From assembly GCF_036985505.1 (NCBI RefSeq), contig NZ_BTGQ01000003.1:564602-628601 (forward strand): a stretch of DNA of 64,000 nucleotides, written 5' to 3'. Below, one piece after another: positions 18,501 through 26,507 of the stretch; within the stretch, counting starts at the first letter, position 1; every line of letters begins with the position of its first letter. Under the pieces are notes generated by a model. The model did not search any database. It was given only the letters and a program-made list of their open reading frames with translations, and was not told the DNA's origin. The stretch is from Croceitalea sp947503285 (GTDB lineage: Bacteria; Bacteroidota; Bacteroidia; Flavobacteriales; Flavobacteriaceae). The position numbers and the translations under genes were made by a program.

Positions 18501-18660
18501 TCCCAGAGAAGGCAATGTCGCCACTGCTGATAAAGACTAAGTGGTCAACTTCATTTAATTTGTTTTTAAATGAATCGAAAAGTTTGTCTACTTTTTTGGA
18601 AATTGAATTATCATGATCTTTGAGATGGATATCGCTAATATGTAAAAATAATACATTCAT
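15547..18660 (-). CDS. Metallophosphoesterase - STAND NTPase fusion, candidate anti-phage defence protein
   Basis: 1037 residues. Residues 1-280 are a complete calcineurin-like metallophosphoesterase: D10-x-H12 (SDIHL), GD at 47-48 (SSGDIAFSG), GNHD at 87-90, HH at 207-208 (SLIHHPL) and GHEH at 235-238. Next comes a P-loop NTPase of STAND/NACHT type: Walker A G391-EEVSG-K397-S398-T, Walker B VLLIDD (460-465), then a winged-helix-like region ending YPYVYYYFVAKYI (about 687-699), the position of the F/Y-rich 'EYFAA' motif of NACHT proteins. Residues about 705-1037 are helical with a very acidic stretch (about 788-806) and look like a sensor domain. By analogy with Avs/bNACHT proteins the NTPase would oligomerise on sensing a trigger and switch on the N-terminal hydrolase. 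The gene is single, clearly more AT-rich than its neighbours and bounded by hemL and a terminator, all signs of acquisition. No substrate can be read from sequence. Confidence 0.85.
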   Translation of the reverse strand: MNVLFLHISDIHLKDHDNSISKKVDKLFDSFKNKLNEVDHLVFISSGDIAFSGNEKQYQIAQEIFDDLKKKVTSYSNHKPELIVVPGNHDCNFNNEKEGIRKLAIKDFSDNGFTDFDSYKIDVCCEPQLAFENFARKNSGHLIKDTNHKLLKQYNLNFGETSIKILGYNSAWFSQLHETPGNMKFPVEHFKNDWELGSDDLVLSLIHHPLNWQTPENAREFKTHLEATSDIVLSGHEHAGSKGQYSNLEGNNTIYIESPVLQDSSDPRKSGYNLIYVDFNNQKFKIEVMSWDLGKYKLQDTADWQSLIRGQDLKKRTININEKFLKILTDPGASFEHEKKGDEISLEDLFIYPNVSSTIDLKYIKKKIDVFSSKVLFDKFLSKSQRLLILGEEVSGKSTLCKFLFHGLYKAGKTPILMNGGEINAIDKEGIKRIVNKTFVNQYHKNELDTFEQLDRNHTVLLIDDFHKFKTKGRAKERLINNLVEIYPNIIITGDKLMELEDYTKEGGGVLYEEFENYSIQEMGPDLRYELINKWNNLGSDFFTEPNELLNKNDYCVSFVNNIVKNNLIPSYPIFILSMLQSLSGKEGKTEYSMHGYYYQLLISRALSRNVESSKLGAYHNFMAEFCYFLFDNEVRLRPLALVDFAKIFKKFCDDFDITTLSINTMINNLRNAKLITEINGYFKISYPYVYYYFVAKYISDHVHEKFAVQKIEKLCERVFREEYSNIVMFLVHLEKSSFILDLLLNNSRILFKDVPIAKLENDIGFINKLVNQLPQEVLDSYSVDDIRKEDRKEEEEVEDVEREFKESELASKYKLDDDISELDVIARITRSLKTIEILGQLTKKHWAEIKGPKKLELTEETYLLGLRTLKFYFTLLEDNIPLLAEHIKSLIDSKKLKEKINKKGLKGLSNDYIFRLSSTSTLAIVKRISNAIGLEDLSSTFDKVLENHNYKSTELINLCIKLDHFKGIPENELEDFKDRNGTNYLCINVLQNMIKGYLYMYYVNHELKQSLCEKFGITMSEQRYIDATSKVRKSEK

Positions 18661-18794
18661 GATGAGAAATTTTTAGTTTAGACACCCCAACTATAAGAGC
18701 ATTTACTCGTTATAATGATATTAAGTTTTAATTTAAAGGGGAAGTCAATCTGATGGCCTAAGATAGCGGTTAAGAGCACCATCTGCAATAGATA

Positions 18795-18819
18795 AAAACC
18801 TCAAAAATGTTGGGGTTTT
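18795..18819 (-). terminator. Intrinsic terminator after the MFS gene
   Basis: On the minus strand AAAACCCCAA and TTGAGGTTTT pair over 10 bp (one G-U) around a 5-nt loop, followed by T-rich sequence. It lies 50 nt after the MFS transporter stop, so the metallophosphoesterase-STAND gene downstream needs its own promoter between 18661 and 18794. Confidence 0.6.
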
Positions 18820-18869
18820 GCCACAAAAAACATCATCGTTTATAAGCTACAGTTTGGTAATCTCAGCCT

Positions 18870-20072
18870 TTATTTCTTCTTCTTTTTGCGCAGCAGGGCA
18901 TACAACCCAAATAGTGGCCCAGCACCCAACAAAATATAGATCCAGTCGCCCAAATGCCCATTTTGAAGTACGGTCATGAGTTGAATGCTAACAATGGTAA
19001 TAGTAAACCCGATACAGTTTACAATGGTAAGTGCTGTTCCTTTAAGTTCGGCAGTCGCACTTTGGGCCACCAAAGTGGAGAAGAGGGGAGAGTCTGCAAT
19101 AACCACCATACCCCAAAAAAATAGGAAACCAACAAAAAGGTCTTCTGTTGGTAGCATGAATGCCAAGGGAGATACCAAACAACAACAACCTGATAAGAAC
19201 AGTGCGATACCTGCGGTTTTTTTGACTCCAATTCTTTGGGAAAGGTAACCGCCAAGCACACAGGCCAAGCCGCCAATGGCGATGATGCCAAAAGTTAGTA
19301 GCGGAATGTTTAAGATGATGTTATGTACTTCTTGATATTTCATCAGCATAAGCGGTACAAAGGCCCAAAAGGCGTACAGTTCCCACATATGTCCGAAATA
19401 ACCAAAGGCAGCTGCCCGAAAGTCCGTGTTTTGAAACACCTTAAAAAAGGCCTTTAAATCTACCTGTTGACCTTGCTTTCGATACGGTCCGTTGGGAACC
19501 AACAGCGCGATGGACAATCCCCCGAAAAACGCCAAGCCAGATGTGGTCATAACGACAGATTGCCAAGGGAAATAGGTGCCCACGCCTTTCAATAAATGCG
19601 GAAAGGCCGTACCCAACACCAAGGCACCGACCAAAAGGCCTAAAGACCGGCCTAATCCTTGGTCAAAATAATCAGCTGCTATTTTCATTCCAACAGGATA
19701 AATGCCTGCTAGAAAAAAACCGGTCAAAAATCGAAAAAGCACCAAGGTGAACAAGGTATTGTCTTGCCATAGCATTCCGGCGTTGCCCAGTGCCCCGAAA
19801 ATAGCACTGGTCAAAAAGACTTTTGAAGGTGAAAAGCGGTCCGTAACCGTCCATAGGGCAAAGACTAAAGTGCCTGTAATAAATCCAAATTGTACCGCAG
19901 CGGTTAGATTGCCCAGTGCATTGGCACGAAGGTCAAAGTTTGCAACAAGTTCACCCAATACCCCATTACTGGCAAACCACAATGAGGTACAGCAGAACTG
20001 GGCAATAACGATGGTGGGTAGAATGTGTTTGGGCGGTGTCAAAAAAAAGCTTTGTTCAGCGAAGATAGGCAC
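18870..20072 (-). CDS. MFS transporter
   Basis: 400 residues, about 12 hydrophobic helices with a short cytoplasmic loop after the sixth (VPNGPYRKQGQQVDLKAF), typical of the major facilitator superfamily (proton- or ion-coupled import or export of small molecules). The first helix region has FCCTSLWFASNGVLGELV. Substrate cannot be told. The start used here is GTG at 20072; the frame stays open further upstream without a good ATG, so the exact N-terminus is uncertain. Followed by a terminator at 18795-18819. Confidence 0.85.
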   Translation of the reverse strand: MPIFAEQSFFLTPPKHILPTIVIAQFCCTSLWFASNGVLGELVANFDLRANALGNLTAAVQFGFITGTLVFALWTVTDRFSPSKVFLTSAIFGALGNAGMLWQDNTLFTLVLFRFLTGFFLAGIYPVGMKIAADYFDQGLGRSLGLLVGALVLGTAFPHLLKGVGTYFPWQSVVMTTSGLAFFGGLSIALLVPNGPYRKQGQQVDLKAFFKVFQNTDFRAAAFGYFGHMWELYAFWAFVPLMLMKYQEVHNIILNIPLLTFGIIAIGGLACVLGGYLSQRIGVKKTAGIALFLSGCCCLVSPLAFMLPTEDLFVGFLFFWGMVVIADSPLFSTLVAQSATAELKGTALTIVNCIGFTITIVSIQLMTVLQNGHLGDWIYILLGAGPLFGLYALLRKKKKK

Positions 20073-20237
20073 AAGTTCCCTTTTTACCAGTTCTAGGGGG
20101 ATAGCTTGGCATTGATCAAGGAATCTTATATGCTAGTGTGCTTTTATGTGAAAGCTTAGGGTTGCATTCCATCATAGCCATATAAACATGTTTGCCTTAT
20201 TCGATTCTAAACGACTATCCATTGCTTAAATGTCCTT

Positions 20238-20615
20238 TTAATTTACCCGCCAGGGAGGATTCAAGCGGTTCTCGCCAGCAAAGTAGAGGATGATTTGATT
20301 GCCGTCTGGATCTTTTAGACGTGCCTCACGCCAGAGCCAAGGTTTGTCATTTGGTAACTCGTCAAATCGTATTCCTTTTGAAACCAGTTCTTTTACTTTT
20401 GCATCGAGTTGCGTAGATTCAAAATACAGGTAAATACCATCACCTTTAGGAAGCTCCTCAACCAAATGGATGGAAAAAGAGGTAGTACCATCAGGGCAAA
20501 CAAAACGTACATATTGCGGCAGCGCCTGCACGATCATGGTTAACCCTAAAGCCTCATAAAATGGAATCGCCCTTTCTACATCAAGTGAGGGTATTGTAAT
20601 TTGATTCAGGTTCAT
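20238..20615 (-). CDS. VOC (glyoxalase/bleomycin resistance) family protein
   Basis: 125 residues from the ATG at 20615 (MNLNQITIPSLDVERAIPFY). A TTG 18 nt upstream would add MIYLRV, but the family usually begins close to this ATG. One VOC unit: beta-alpha-beta-beta-beta modules with DVERAIPFYEALGL near the start and LKDPDGNQIILYF near the end. VOC proteins bind a divalent metal and act as isomerases, dioxygenases or resistance proteins; the activity here is unknown. Lies 46 bp downstream of the Nudix-type regulator gene on the same strand, so possibly co-transcribed. Confidence 0.85.
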   Translation of the reverse strand: MNLNQITIPSLDVERAIPFYEALGLTMIVQALPQYVRFVCPDGTTSFSIHLVEELPKGDGIYLYFESTQLDAKVKELVSKGIRFDELPNDKPWLWREARLKDPDGNQIILYFAGENRLNPPWRVN

Positions 20616-20661
20616 GACCCTAAGGTAAATCAAAGCATTAAAATAAACACCAATACGACGC

Positions 20662-21378
20662 TTAGTTTTTTTGTGCTAAACGATATTGGTAGGGATTACT
20701 ACCCGGACCATCTTTCTTGCGTTTTGGTAAGCGTTCAAATAATCCGGATCCCAGCATTTTCTTTTGAAACCGGCTACGATCCAATTTTTCGCTCAGAATC
20801 TTTTCATGTAACCGATGTAGTTCAGGCATGGTGAATTCAGTGGGCAATAGTTTATAGGTAAGCTGTTCCCTTTGAATATCTTCTCTTAATCTATTTCGCG
20901 CTTTGGCTACAATGACATCATGGTCAAGGGCGATATCAGGCAATGCATCAAAACTGAACCATGCTACGGCCTCATCAAACTCACCTGGTTTGGGGTCGAT
21001 GCGGTCGATGTCAACCAAAGAGTAATACGCCAAGGTCACAAAACGATCGGTAAGCCAATGACCCTCTTGCCACGGAAGCCCTTTTGCTGCAAAAAAGCTT
21101 TTGAATTCCTCCTCGAAATTTCGGTCTTTATCACCAAAAACCGCCAAAAATTTAAAGTGGGGATTCTTTAAAGCAGTACGCTCTTCTAAAATTCTGCCTA
21201 CGGCGGTATCTACAGATTCGTCGATTTTGATATGACCACCGGGCAATACCCATTTCGATCCAATCTTCAATAACAAACATTTTAATTCATCCTTTTGAAA
21301 ACCGATGATGACAAGGTCAATGGACAAATTGGGTAGAAATTGTTGTTTTCCGTATGCTAGAAAATTTGCTAACTCCAT
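20662..21378 (-). CDS. NrtR/AraR-type transcriptional regulator (degenerate Nudix domain + winged helix)
   Basis: 238 residues. Residues about 15-150 form a Nudix domain and about 165-230 a winged-helix DNA-binding domain (LLPTEFTMPELHRLHEKIL, RSRFQKKMLGSGLFERL). The Nudix box is broken: in GGHIKIDESVDTAVGRILEE the glutamate after the conserved Arg is Ile, and the pair EE is shifted (RILEER instead of REUxEE), so hydrolysis is unlikely and the domain probably only binds a ligand. Bacteroides AraR, an arabinose sensor, is a known member of this architecture. It is divergent from a GH3 glycosidase gene with a 23-bp palindrome over both promoters, so it probably controls that gene and itself. 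Confidence 0.88.
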   Translation of the reverse strand: MELANFLAYGKQQFLPNLSIDLVIIGFQKDELKCLLLKIGSKWVLPGGHIKIDESVDTAVGRILEERTALKNPHFKFLAVFGDKDRNFEEEFKSFFAAKGLPWQEGHWLTDRFVTLAYYSLVDIDRIDPKPGEFDEAVAWFSFDALPDIALDHDVIVAKARNRLREDIQREQLTYKLLPTEFTMPELHRLHEKILSEKLDRSRFQKKMLGSGLFERLPKRKKDGPGSNPYQYRLAQKN

Positions 21379-21393
21379 AATACGAAAATACTA

Positions 21394-21416
21394 ATTTGTG
21401 TCAATTAGTCACAAAT
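21394..21416. promoter_or_regulatory. Operator-like palindrome between the Nudix-type regulator and GH3 genes
   Basis: ATTTGTG (21394-21400), 9-bp spacer, CACAAAT (21410-21416): a perfect 7-bp inverted repeat. On the minus strand TATATTTG (21412-21419), the regulator's -7 element, overlaps its right arm. On the plus strand the TTTG in its left arm could be the -33 of the GH3 promoter with TATATTCG at 21423-21430. A further half-site, GACACAA, at 21440-21446 mirrors TTGTGTC at 21396-21402. Confidence 0.65.
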
Positions 21417-21456
21417 ATATTTTATATTCGTGGCATAAAGACACAATTATTGCGTT

Positions 21457-23898
21457 ATGAAGAAAAAATTGCTTCTAGGTTTGAAGATTTTAGGTGTGTT
21501 GGTTCTTTTATTGATCGTGGCCGGATTTTTCGGTGTCCGCTATTTTAACAAGACCTTTTTAAGTTTTGAAGAAGACTATGCCGAGGTCACCACTTTTACG
21601 GAAGTAGTTGGCGAGGGCCATACTTTTTTAGACCGAAACGGTAACGGTAAATTAGACGTTTACGAAGATGATCGACAACCTATTGATGAGCGTGTTGCCG
21701 ATGCCCTTTCACAGATGACCTTAGAAGAAAAGATACACTTGCTCAAGGGCTCCGGCCTAGCATCCGCTATGGGTAGAACTGAACCTGGTACCGGAATTCC
21801 CGGGGCTGTAGGTACCATTGTACCAACACCAAGATTGGGGTTGCCCACCATATACCTCTCAGATGGTCCGGCAGGTCTGCGGATATTGCCTACCCGTGAA
21901 GGGGAGGAAAGAACGTACTATTGCACCGCTTTTCCTATAGCTACCTTACTGGCTTCCTCTTGGAACGAAAAGCTTATTTATGATGTGGGTAATGCCATGG
22001 GAACGGAAGCAAAGGAATATGGAATTGATGTAATTCTTGGTCCCGGTGCGAACATACATCGGCATCCCTTATGCGGGCGGAATTTTGAATATTTTTCAGA
22101 AGATCCGCTGTTGTCCGGTTATATGGGTGCGGCCATTATCAATGGTATTGAATCAAATGGGGTAGGTACTTCGGTCAAACACTTCGTGGCCAATAACCAA
22201 GAAACGGAGCGGTTCGTTAATAACGTAATCGTTTCAGAACGCGCTTTGCGTGAAATCTATTTAAAGGGTTTTGAACATATTGTCAAAAAAGCACAGCCTT
22301 GGACCATCATGTCTTCATATAACAAAGTGAACGGCACCTATACCTCTGAGAGCTCTCATTTATTAACCAATATACTACGTGATGAATGGAAGTTTGAAGG
22401 CTTGGTCATGACCGATTGGTTCGGAGGGAAAAACCCACCTGCTCAAATCACGGCAGGGAATGACTTATTGGAACCTGGTACCAATCGGCAATGGAAAGCA
22501 TTAAAAGAGGCTGTAGAAAACGGTACCTTATCTAAAGAAGCCATTGATGTTGCGGCGGGCCGTATTCTAAGATTGGTGTTCAATTCAAAAAAAATGAAGG
22601 GGTATATTTTTGGTAATGATCCAGATCTAGCCGCTCATGCTGCTATCACAAGAAAGTTGGCAGCCGAGGGTATGGTGCTGTTAAAGAATGAAAATACGCT
22701 ACCCTTATCAAATAATAAGAACATTGCCCTTTTGGGGGTCACCTCATACGAGTTTATTGCGGGTGGTACAGGGTCTGGTGATGTCAACGAAGCCTATACC
22801 GTTTCATTGGCCGAAGGCTTGGCAAATGCCGGTTTTGCTATTAATGAAGCCGGTCAAAAGGCTTTTCAGGCCCATAAATCCACCAACAAAGAAGATTTTA
22901 AAAAACCAGAAGGGATGGAGGCAATTTTTAGTCCATTTACCCCACCGGAAATGAGTTATTCAAAAGAACAAATCGATGAGATTGTTTCGAGTGCCGATGT
23001 TGGTGTGTTGACCTTGGGCAGAAATGCCGGTGAAGGTGGTGACCGAGTCGAAAAGGATGATTTTTTGCTCACGGATCATGAAAAAGGGATGATTGCGCAA
23101 CTGACCGATGCCTTTCATGCAGTAGGTAAAAAAATGGTGGTCGTGCTTAATATTGGAGGTGTCATCGAGACTGCCTCTTGGAAAGACCTGCCAGATGCTA
23201 TTTTACTTGCGTGGCAAGGTGGTCAAGAAGGCGGTAATTCCGTTGCCGATATTTTAAGTGGTACGGTCAACCCCAGTGGTAAACTGCCCATGACCTTTCC
23301 AGTGCATTTGGCAGACCATGCCTCCCATGCGAATTTTCCTAAAAATCCGGAAATGATGTCGGTTTCCGGAATGATGAAAAACTTGGTTTTTCCACCCGAT
23401 GAAAAGCCAAAAGCGGAGTGGATTCGTGATGAGGACTATACGAATTATGATGAAGGTATTTACGTTGGGTACCGCCATTTTGACAAACAGCAAATGGACG
23501 TTTCCTATCCTTTTGGGTATGGACTATCCTATACCGATTTTCAATACGGGGAAATGGAAGCAAGTGTGGAAAAGGACACCATAAATATATCTTTTGCCAT
23601 AACCAATATTGGTGAAACGGCCGGTAAAGAAGTGGTGCAGCTCTATGCTGAAAAGTTGAACACCGCAATCGATAGACCTCGACAAGAATTGAGGGCTTTT
23701 TCGAAAACAAAAATCCTAGAGCCTGGTGCAACAGATAGTATTATGCTGCAAATACCTGTGCCGGAATTGCGTTACTGGAATGAAGAAAAGAAGGATTGGA
23801 GTCTTGAAAATGGGGCTTATGCTATCAAGGTCGCTGCCTCTTCAAGGGATATACGACAGAAGGTAGTTATTGATTTAGGGGAAAAGGCTCAGAATTAG
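21457..23898 (+). CDS. Glycoside hydrolase family 3 (beta-glucosidase/beta-xylosidase type)
   Basis: 813 residues. One N-terminal membrane segment (about 9-26) anchors or exports it. An EF-hand-like calcium loop DRNGNGKLDVYED (59-71) precedes the catalytic (beta/alpha)8 domain with KHF (241-243) and nucleophile D320 in GLVMTDWFGG. The alpha/beta sandwich domain (about 390-600) and a C-terminal fibronectin III-like domain (about 710-805, AGKEVVQLYAEK) complete the usual GH3 layout. It removes terminal beta-linked sugars in the periplasm or at the surface; the exact sugar is not readable. The divergent AraR-like gene suggests induction by a sugar. Confidence 0.93.
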   Translation: MKKKLLLGLKILGVLVLLLIVAGFFGVRYFNKTFLSFEEDYAEVTTFTEVVGEGHTFLDRNGNGKLDVYEDDRQPIDERVADALSQMTLEEKIHLLKGSGLASAMGRTEPGTGIPGAVGTIVPTPRLGLPTIYLSDGPAGLRILPTREGEERTYYCTAFPIATLLASSWNEKLIYDVGNAMGTEAKEYGIDVILGPGANIHRHPLCGRNFEYFSEDPLLSGYMGAAIINGIESNGVGTSVKHFVANNQETERFVNNVIVSERALREIYLKGFEHIVKKAQPWTIMSSYNKVNGTYTSESSHLLTNILRDEWKFEGLVMTDWFGGKNPPAQITAGNDLLEPGTNRQWKALKEAVENGTLSKEAIDVAAGRILRLVFNSKKMKGYIFGNDPDLAAHAAITRKLAAEGMVLLKNENTLPLSNNKNIALLGVTSYEFIAGGTGSGDVNEAYTVSLAEGLANAGFAINEAGQKAFQAHKSTNKEDFKKPEGMEAIFSPFTPPEMSYSKEQIDEIVSSADVGVLTLGRNAGEGGDRVEKDDFLLTDHEKGMIAQLTDAFHAVGKKMVVVLNIGGVIETASWKDLPDAILLAWQGGQEGGNSVADILSGTVNPSGKLPMTFPVHLADHASHANFPKNPEMMSVSGMMKNLVFPPDEKPKAEWIRDEDYTNYDEGIYVGYRHFDKQQMDVSYPFGYGLSYTDFQYGEMEASVEKDTINISFAITNIGETAGKEVVQLYAEKLNTAIDRPRQELRAFSKTKILEPGATDSIMLQIPVPELRYWNEEKKDWSLENGAYAIKVAASSRDIRQKVVIDLGEKAQN

Positions 23899-23939
23899 AC
23901 AATACTTGATTATACGAGCCAAGAAATAAGTGTCCGTTT

Positions 23940-25064
23940 TTAGTCCTTCACAATGGCTTTAAGTAGCTTTTTTGCCGTGGAGCTTAATTTATTCGGGGTT
24001 TTAAAACCACTCTGGTTGGCTATGATGGAAATGCCCAAATCATATTTTGGGAAAATGAATAACCAGTTTTGCATACCACTGGTACCACCATGGTGATTGT
24101 AAGATGTACCATACTTATCTTTCCATACCCGCCAAAAATAACCAACCCTTAATAGTTTTTCACCTTCATATAACACACGATGTGATTCGACTACAACGGG
24201 ATTCTTCCCGTTCAGCTGCAATGCCATGTAACTTAACATATCCAGCATGTTCATTTTTGCTCCACCGCCTGTTGCCCAAAGGGTGTTAAGTTGATTGGGG
24301 GAGGGTGTGGTATTGTTCATCCAATACCCTTGAGTCAGATTATGTTTTCGTATCTCATCAATCTTGATTGCCGTATTCGCCATTCCATACTCGTCTAAAA
24401 AACCTTCTCGCAATAAAATATCGATATCCTTTTGATAGACCGTTTCCAAAACATGTCCAATTAACTCTGCACCTGCATTGGAATAGGAGTAGACCGTACC
24501 AGGCTCATAAGTAAGGTCTACTTCTTTCAAGTCTTTGAAAAATTGGTCTTTGTTATAGCTCTTTTCTAAGTCAAAATAGGTGGTAGGTACATTTTCACCC
24601 CCTTGTTCAAAAAGTCCGTTCATAGTCGTTGGTAAAAACATAGGTAGGCCACTGGTGTGTGTCATTAGCTGTTGAATGGTAATGGGTTTGTCATTGTATA
24701 CCAAGTTTGGGAAATCACCGTCAAGATACCTGCGAACGTCGTCCGATAAACTAATCTTTTGTTCTAAAACCGCCTTGGCTACCAGATATCCTGTCATGGT
24801 CTTGGTGACCGATCCTATTTCATAGATGGTTTCATCGGTTGGGGTATTGCCCTTCCCTTTTTCAAGTTCTCCAAAATGTTGTGAATAGCGTTTTCCAGCT
24901 TTGAAAATCCCAATGGATACGGAATTGATCCCCTTATCTCTTACAAAAGCCTGTCCGTGCTTGGTGATGACTTTTTCTATAGTATTCGTTTTGTCTTTTT
25001 GAGCTTGTAGTGGAAGTAAGAATAATCCACAAAATAAAAACAGCAGTAAATAGGGTCGGTACAT
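23940..25064 (-). CDS. Serine hydrolase, class C beta-lactamase / DD-peptidase-like
   Basis: 374 residues from the ATG at 25064 (MYRPYLLLFLFCG, a clear signal peptide ending LQAQ). The frame extends 12 codons upstream to a TTG, but that would bury the signal peptide. Catalytic motifs: S85-V-T-K88 (SxxK), Y194-S-N196 (YxN) and HHGGTSG near the C-terminus replacing KTG. Family members (Pfam Beta-lactamase, PF00144) include AmpC, esterases and D-aminopeptidases; lone genes of this type in flavobacteria are mostly of unknown substrate. Secreted or periplasmic. Confidence 0.88.
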   Translation of the reverse strand: MYRPYLLLFLFCGLFLLPLQAQKDKTNTIEKVITKHGQAFVRDKGINSVSIGIFKAGKRYSQHFGELEKGKGNTPTDETIYEIGSVTKTMTGYLVAKAVLEQKISLSDDVRRYLDGDFPNLVYNDKPITIQQLMTHTSGLPMFLPTTMNGLFEQGGENVPTTYFDLEKSYNKDQFFKDLKEVDLTYEPGTVYSYSNAGAELIGHVLETVYQKDIDILLREGFLDEYGMANTAIKIDEIRKHNLTQGYWMNNTTPSPNQLNTLWATGGGAKMNMLDMLSYMALQLNGKNPVVVESHRVLYEGEKLLRVGYFWRVWKDKYGTSYNHHGGTSGMQNWLFIFPKYDLGISIIANQSGFKTPNKLSSTAKKLLKAIVKD

Positions 25065-25430
25065 TGATAGTTTTCTTCTTTTAATCAAAAACCGAACCAA
25101 AAAAACCTTCAGGGCCGATTAAAAAAAGATACTTTGGATTGTTTTTCACCGTTGTGCGGTAAAACTTTTTCCAGAGATGGATAGTTGAGTGTCAATAGGG
25201 GTCTATCCTATAAAAATCGGTTCAGGGGATTGCTTTTTAAGATAAGGTACTACCTTCCATTTTCATTTTGCACTTAACAACAACGAATTGTTTTTCTTAT
25301 ATATGAATAATAGGGTCTCACGTCTTATATTCGGCAGTATAGCGGTCGTATGTCTTTAACCTGACAACAGCTTTCTATTCTATTTATAGATACGTTGGTA
25401 TAAGAAGTTTTTTAAAGCCTTTGGGAGAAA
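25065..25430. other. 366-bp intergenic region
   Basis: Between the serine hydrolase and pseudouridine synthase genes, both on the minus strand. No open frame with recognisable product, no clear terminator hairpin and no known RNA seen. The end nearest 25064 must hold the serine hydrolase promoter; a TATCTTTT stretch on the minus strand near 25124 is a weak -7 candidate. Confidence 0.4.
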
Positions 25431-26216
25431 TTATAAAGTATGGAAAATACGCTTGAACTTTTGCGGAAGGTCGTCTTGTATGAACATTTCCTTATTTGTA
25501 AATGGATGTGTAAATTTCAAGGAATGTGCGTGTAAATACAGTCCCTTGCCCTTTAAAATTAAATTTTCGAGACTGTAAGTGGCATCACCTAAAATGGGAT
25601 TTCCAATACTTTGCAGGTGCTTTCGCAATTGGTGTCTTCTGCCCGTTTGGGGTTTTAGCAATACCAAGTTAAGAAAGCCAAACCGTTCTGAAGGTACCGT
25701 TTTTTCAACTTCATAGGTAGATCGTGAAGGTTTTCCGTCAATTGCTGAAATGATTTCACCATTGGGCATAATGGCTTTAATGGTCACCGCATAATAGGTT
25801 TTTGTAATCGCTTTTTGCTCAAATAGTCTATTCAGCGCACGAATACTACTACGGGTTTTTCCAATCAATAAAACCCCTGTAGTGGCATAGTCTAACCGAT
25901 GCACGGGTTGCGGTGTGGTAGCATCAGGTAATGTGCTTTGCCGAAGGCCTTGGGGTAGGGCGTTGGCAATGGTTTTAAGGCGGTTGCCGCTTACCAATAT
26001 GCCAGCAGGTTTATGAATTGCGGCCAGATGTTCATCTTCATACAATATGGTTATCGGCAAGATCAATTTTGTTGTGCCACCCTCTTCTTCCGGGATGGAT
26101 AAACATAACTGCTCCCCACCATATAAGATGGTAGCTGTGGTCGCTATAACTCCATTTATGGTCAAATACCCTTTTTTTAGGGCTTTTTTAAGTGCGGATT
26201 TTGTAGGTATATCCAT
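25431..26216 (-). CDS. RluA-family pseudouridine synthase
   Basis: At least 261 residues. An S4-like RNA-binding stretch (TKSALKKALKKGYLTINGV) is followed by the catalytic domain with D109 in PVHRLDYATTG and GRRHQLRKHL; it isomerises uridine in rRNA or tRNA. The ATG at 26216 probably is not the true start: the frame stays open upstream to a TAA at 26307-26309, and the extra residues (...VPDIHTPIRIQEYGIGIF) fit the N-terminal strand that relatives have before the S4-like segment. No ATG, GTG or TTG occurs there; ATT at 26294 is the best upstream candidate. Product well supported; target site unknown. Confidence 0.88.
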   Translation of the reverse strand: MDIPTKSALKKALKKGYLTINGVIATTATILYGGEQLCLSIPEEEGGTTKLILPITILYEDEHLAAIHKPAGILVSGNRLKTIANALPQGLRQSTLPDATTPQPVHRLDYATTGVLLIGKTRSSIRALNRLFEQKAITKTYYAVTIKAIMPNGEIISAIDGKPSRSTYEVEKTVPSERFGFLNLVLLKPQTGRRHQLRKHLQSIGNPILGDATYSLENLILKGKGLYLHAHSLKFTHPFTNKEMFIQDDLPQKFKRIFHTL

Positions 26217-26507
26217 AAAGATACCTATACCATATTCTTGAATACGGATGGGAGTGTGGATATCGGGAACGGTATGGGTCTGGTTGAGGTTAATGGTGTT
26301 GTTTCGTTAAATTTAAAAAAATGATGGTTATTCCTACAATAAATCCGTCGTTTATTGCATTTTCCATACCTGATTCGCTCGATTCTAAATACCACGGATG
26401 TGCCATTTTAGGAACTTTGTTGGAAGATGTCTTAAATTGGTTGGGAAAACTTACGTGATAAAACCCAAAGATTGGGCTACCTTGATATTAAAGGAACCAC
26501 CCCTATG

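Noticed and set aside
15496..18869. Integration scars or direct repeats flanking the metallophosphoesterase-STAND gene
   Set aside because: I looked for attachment-site-like repeats, tRNA ends or integrase remnants on both sides and found none that I could support; acquisition is argued from composition and context only.
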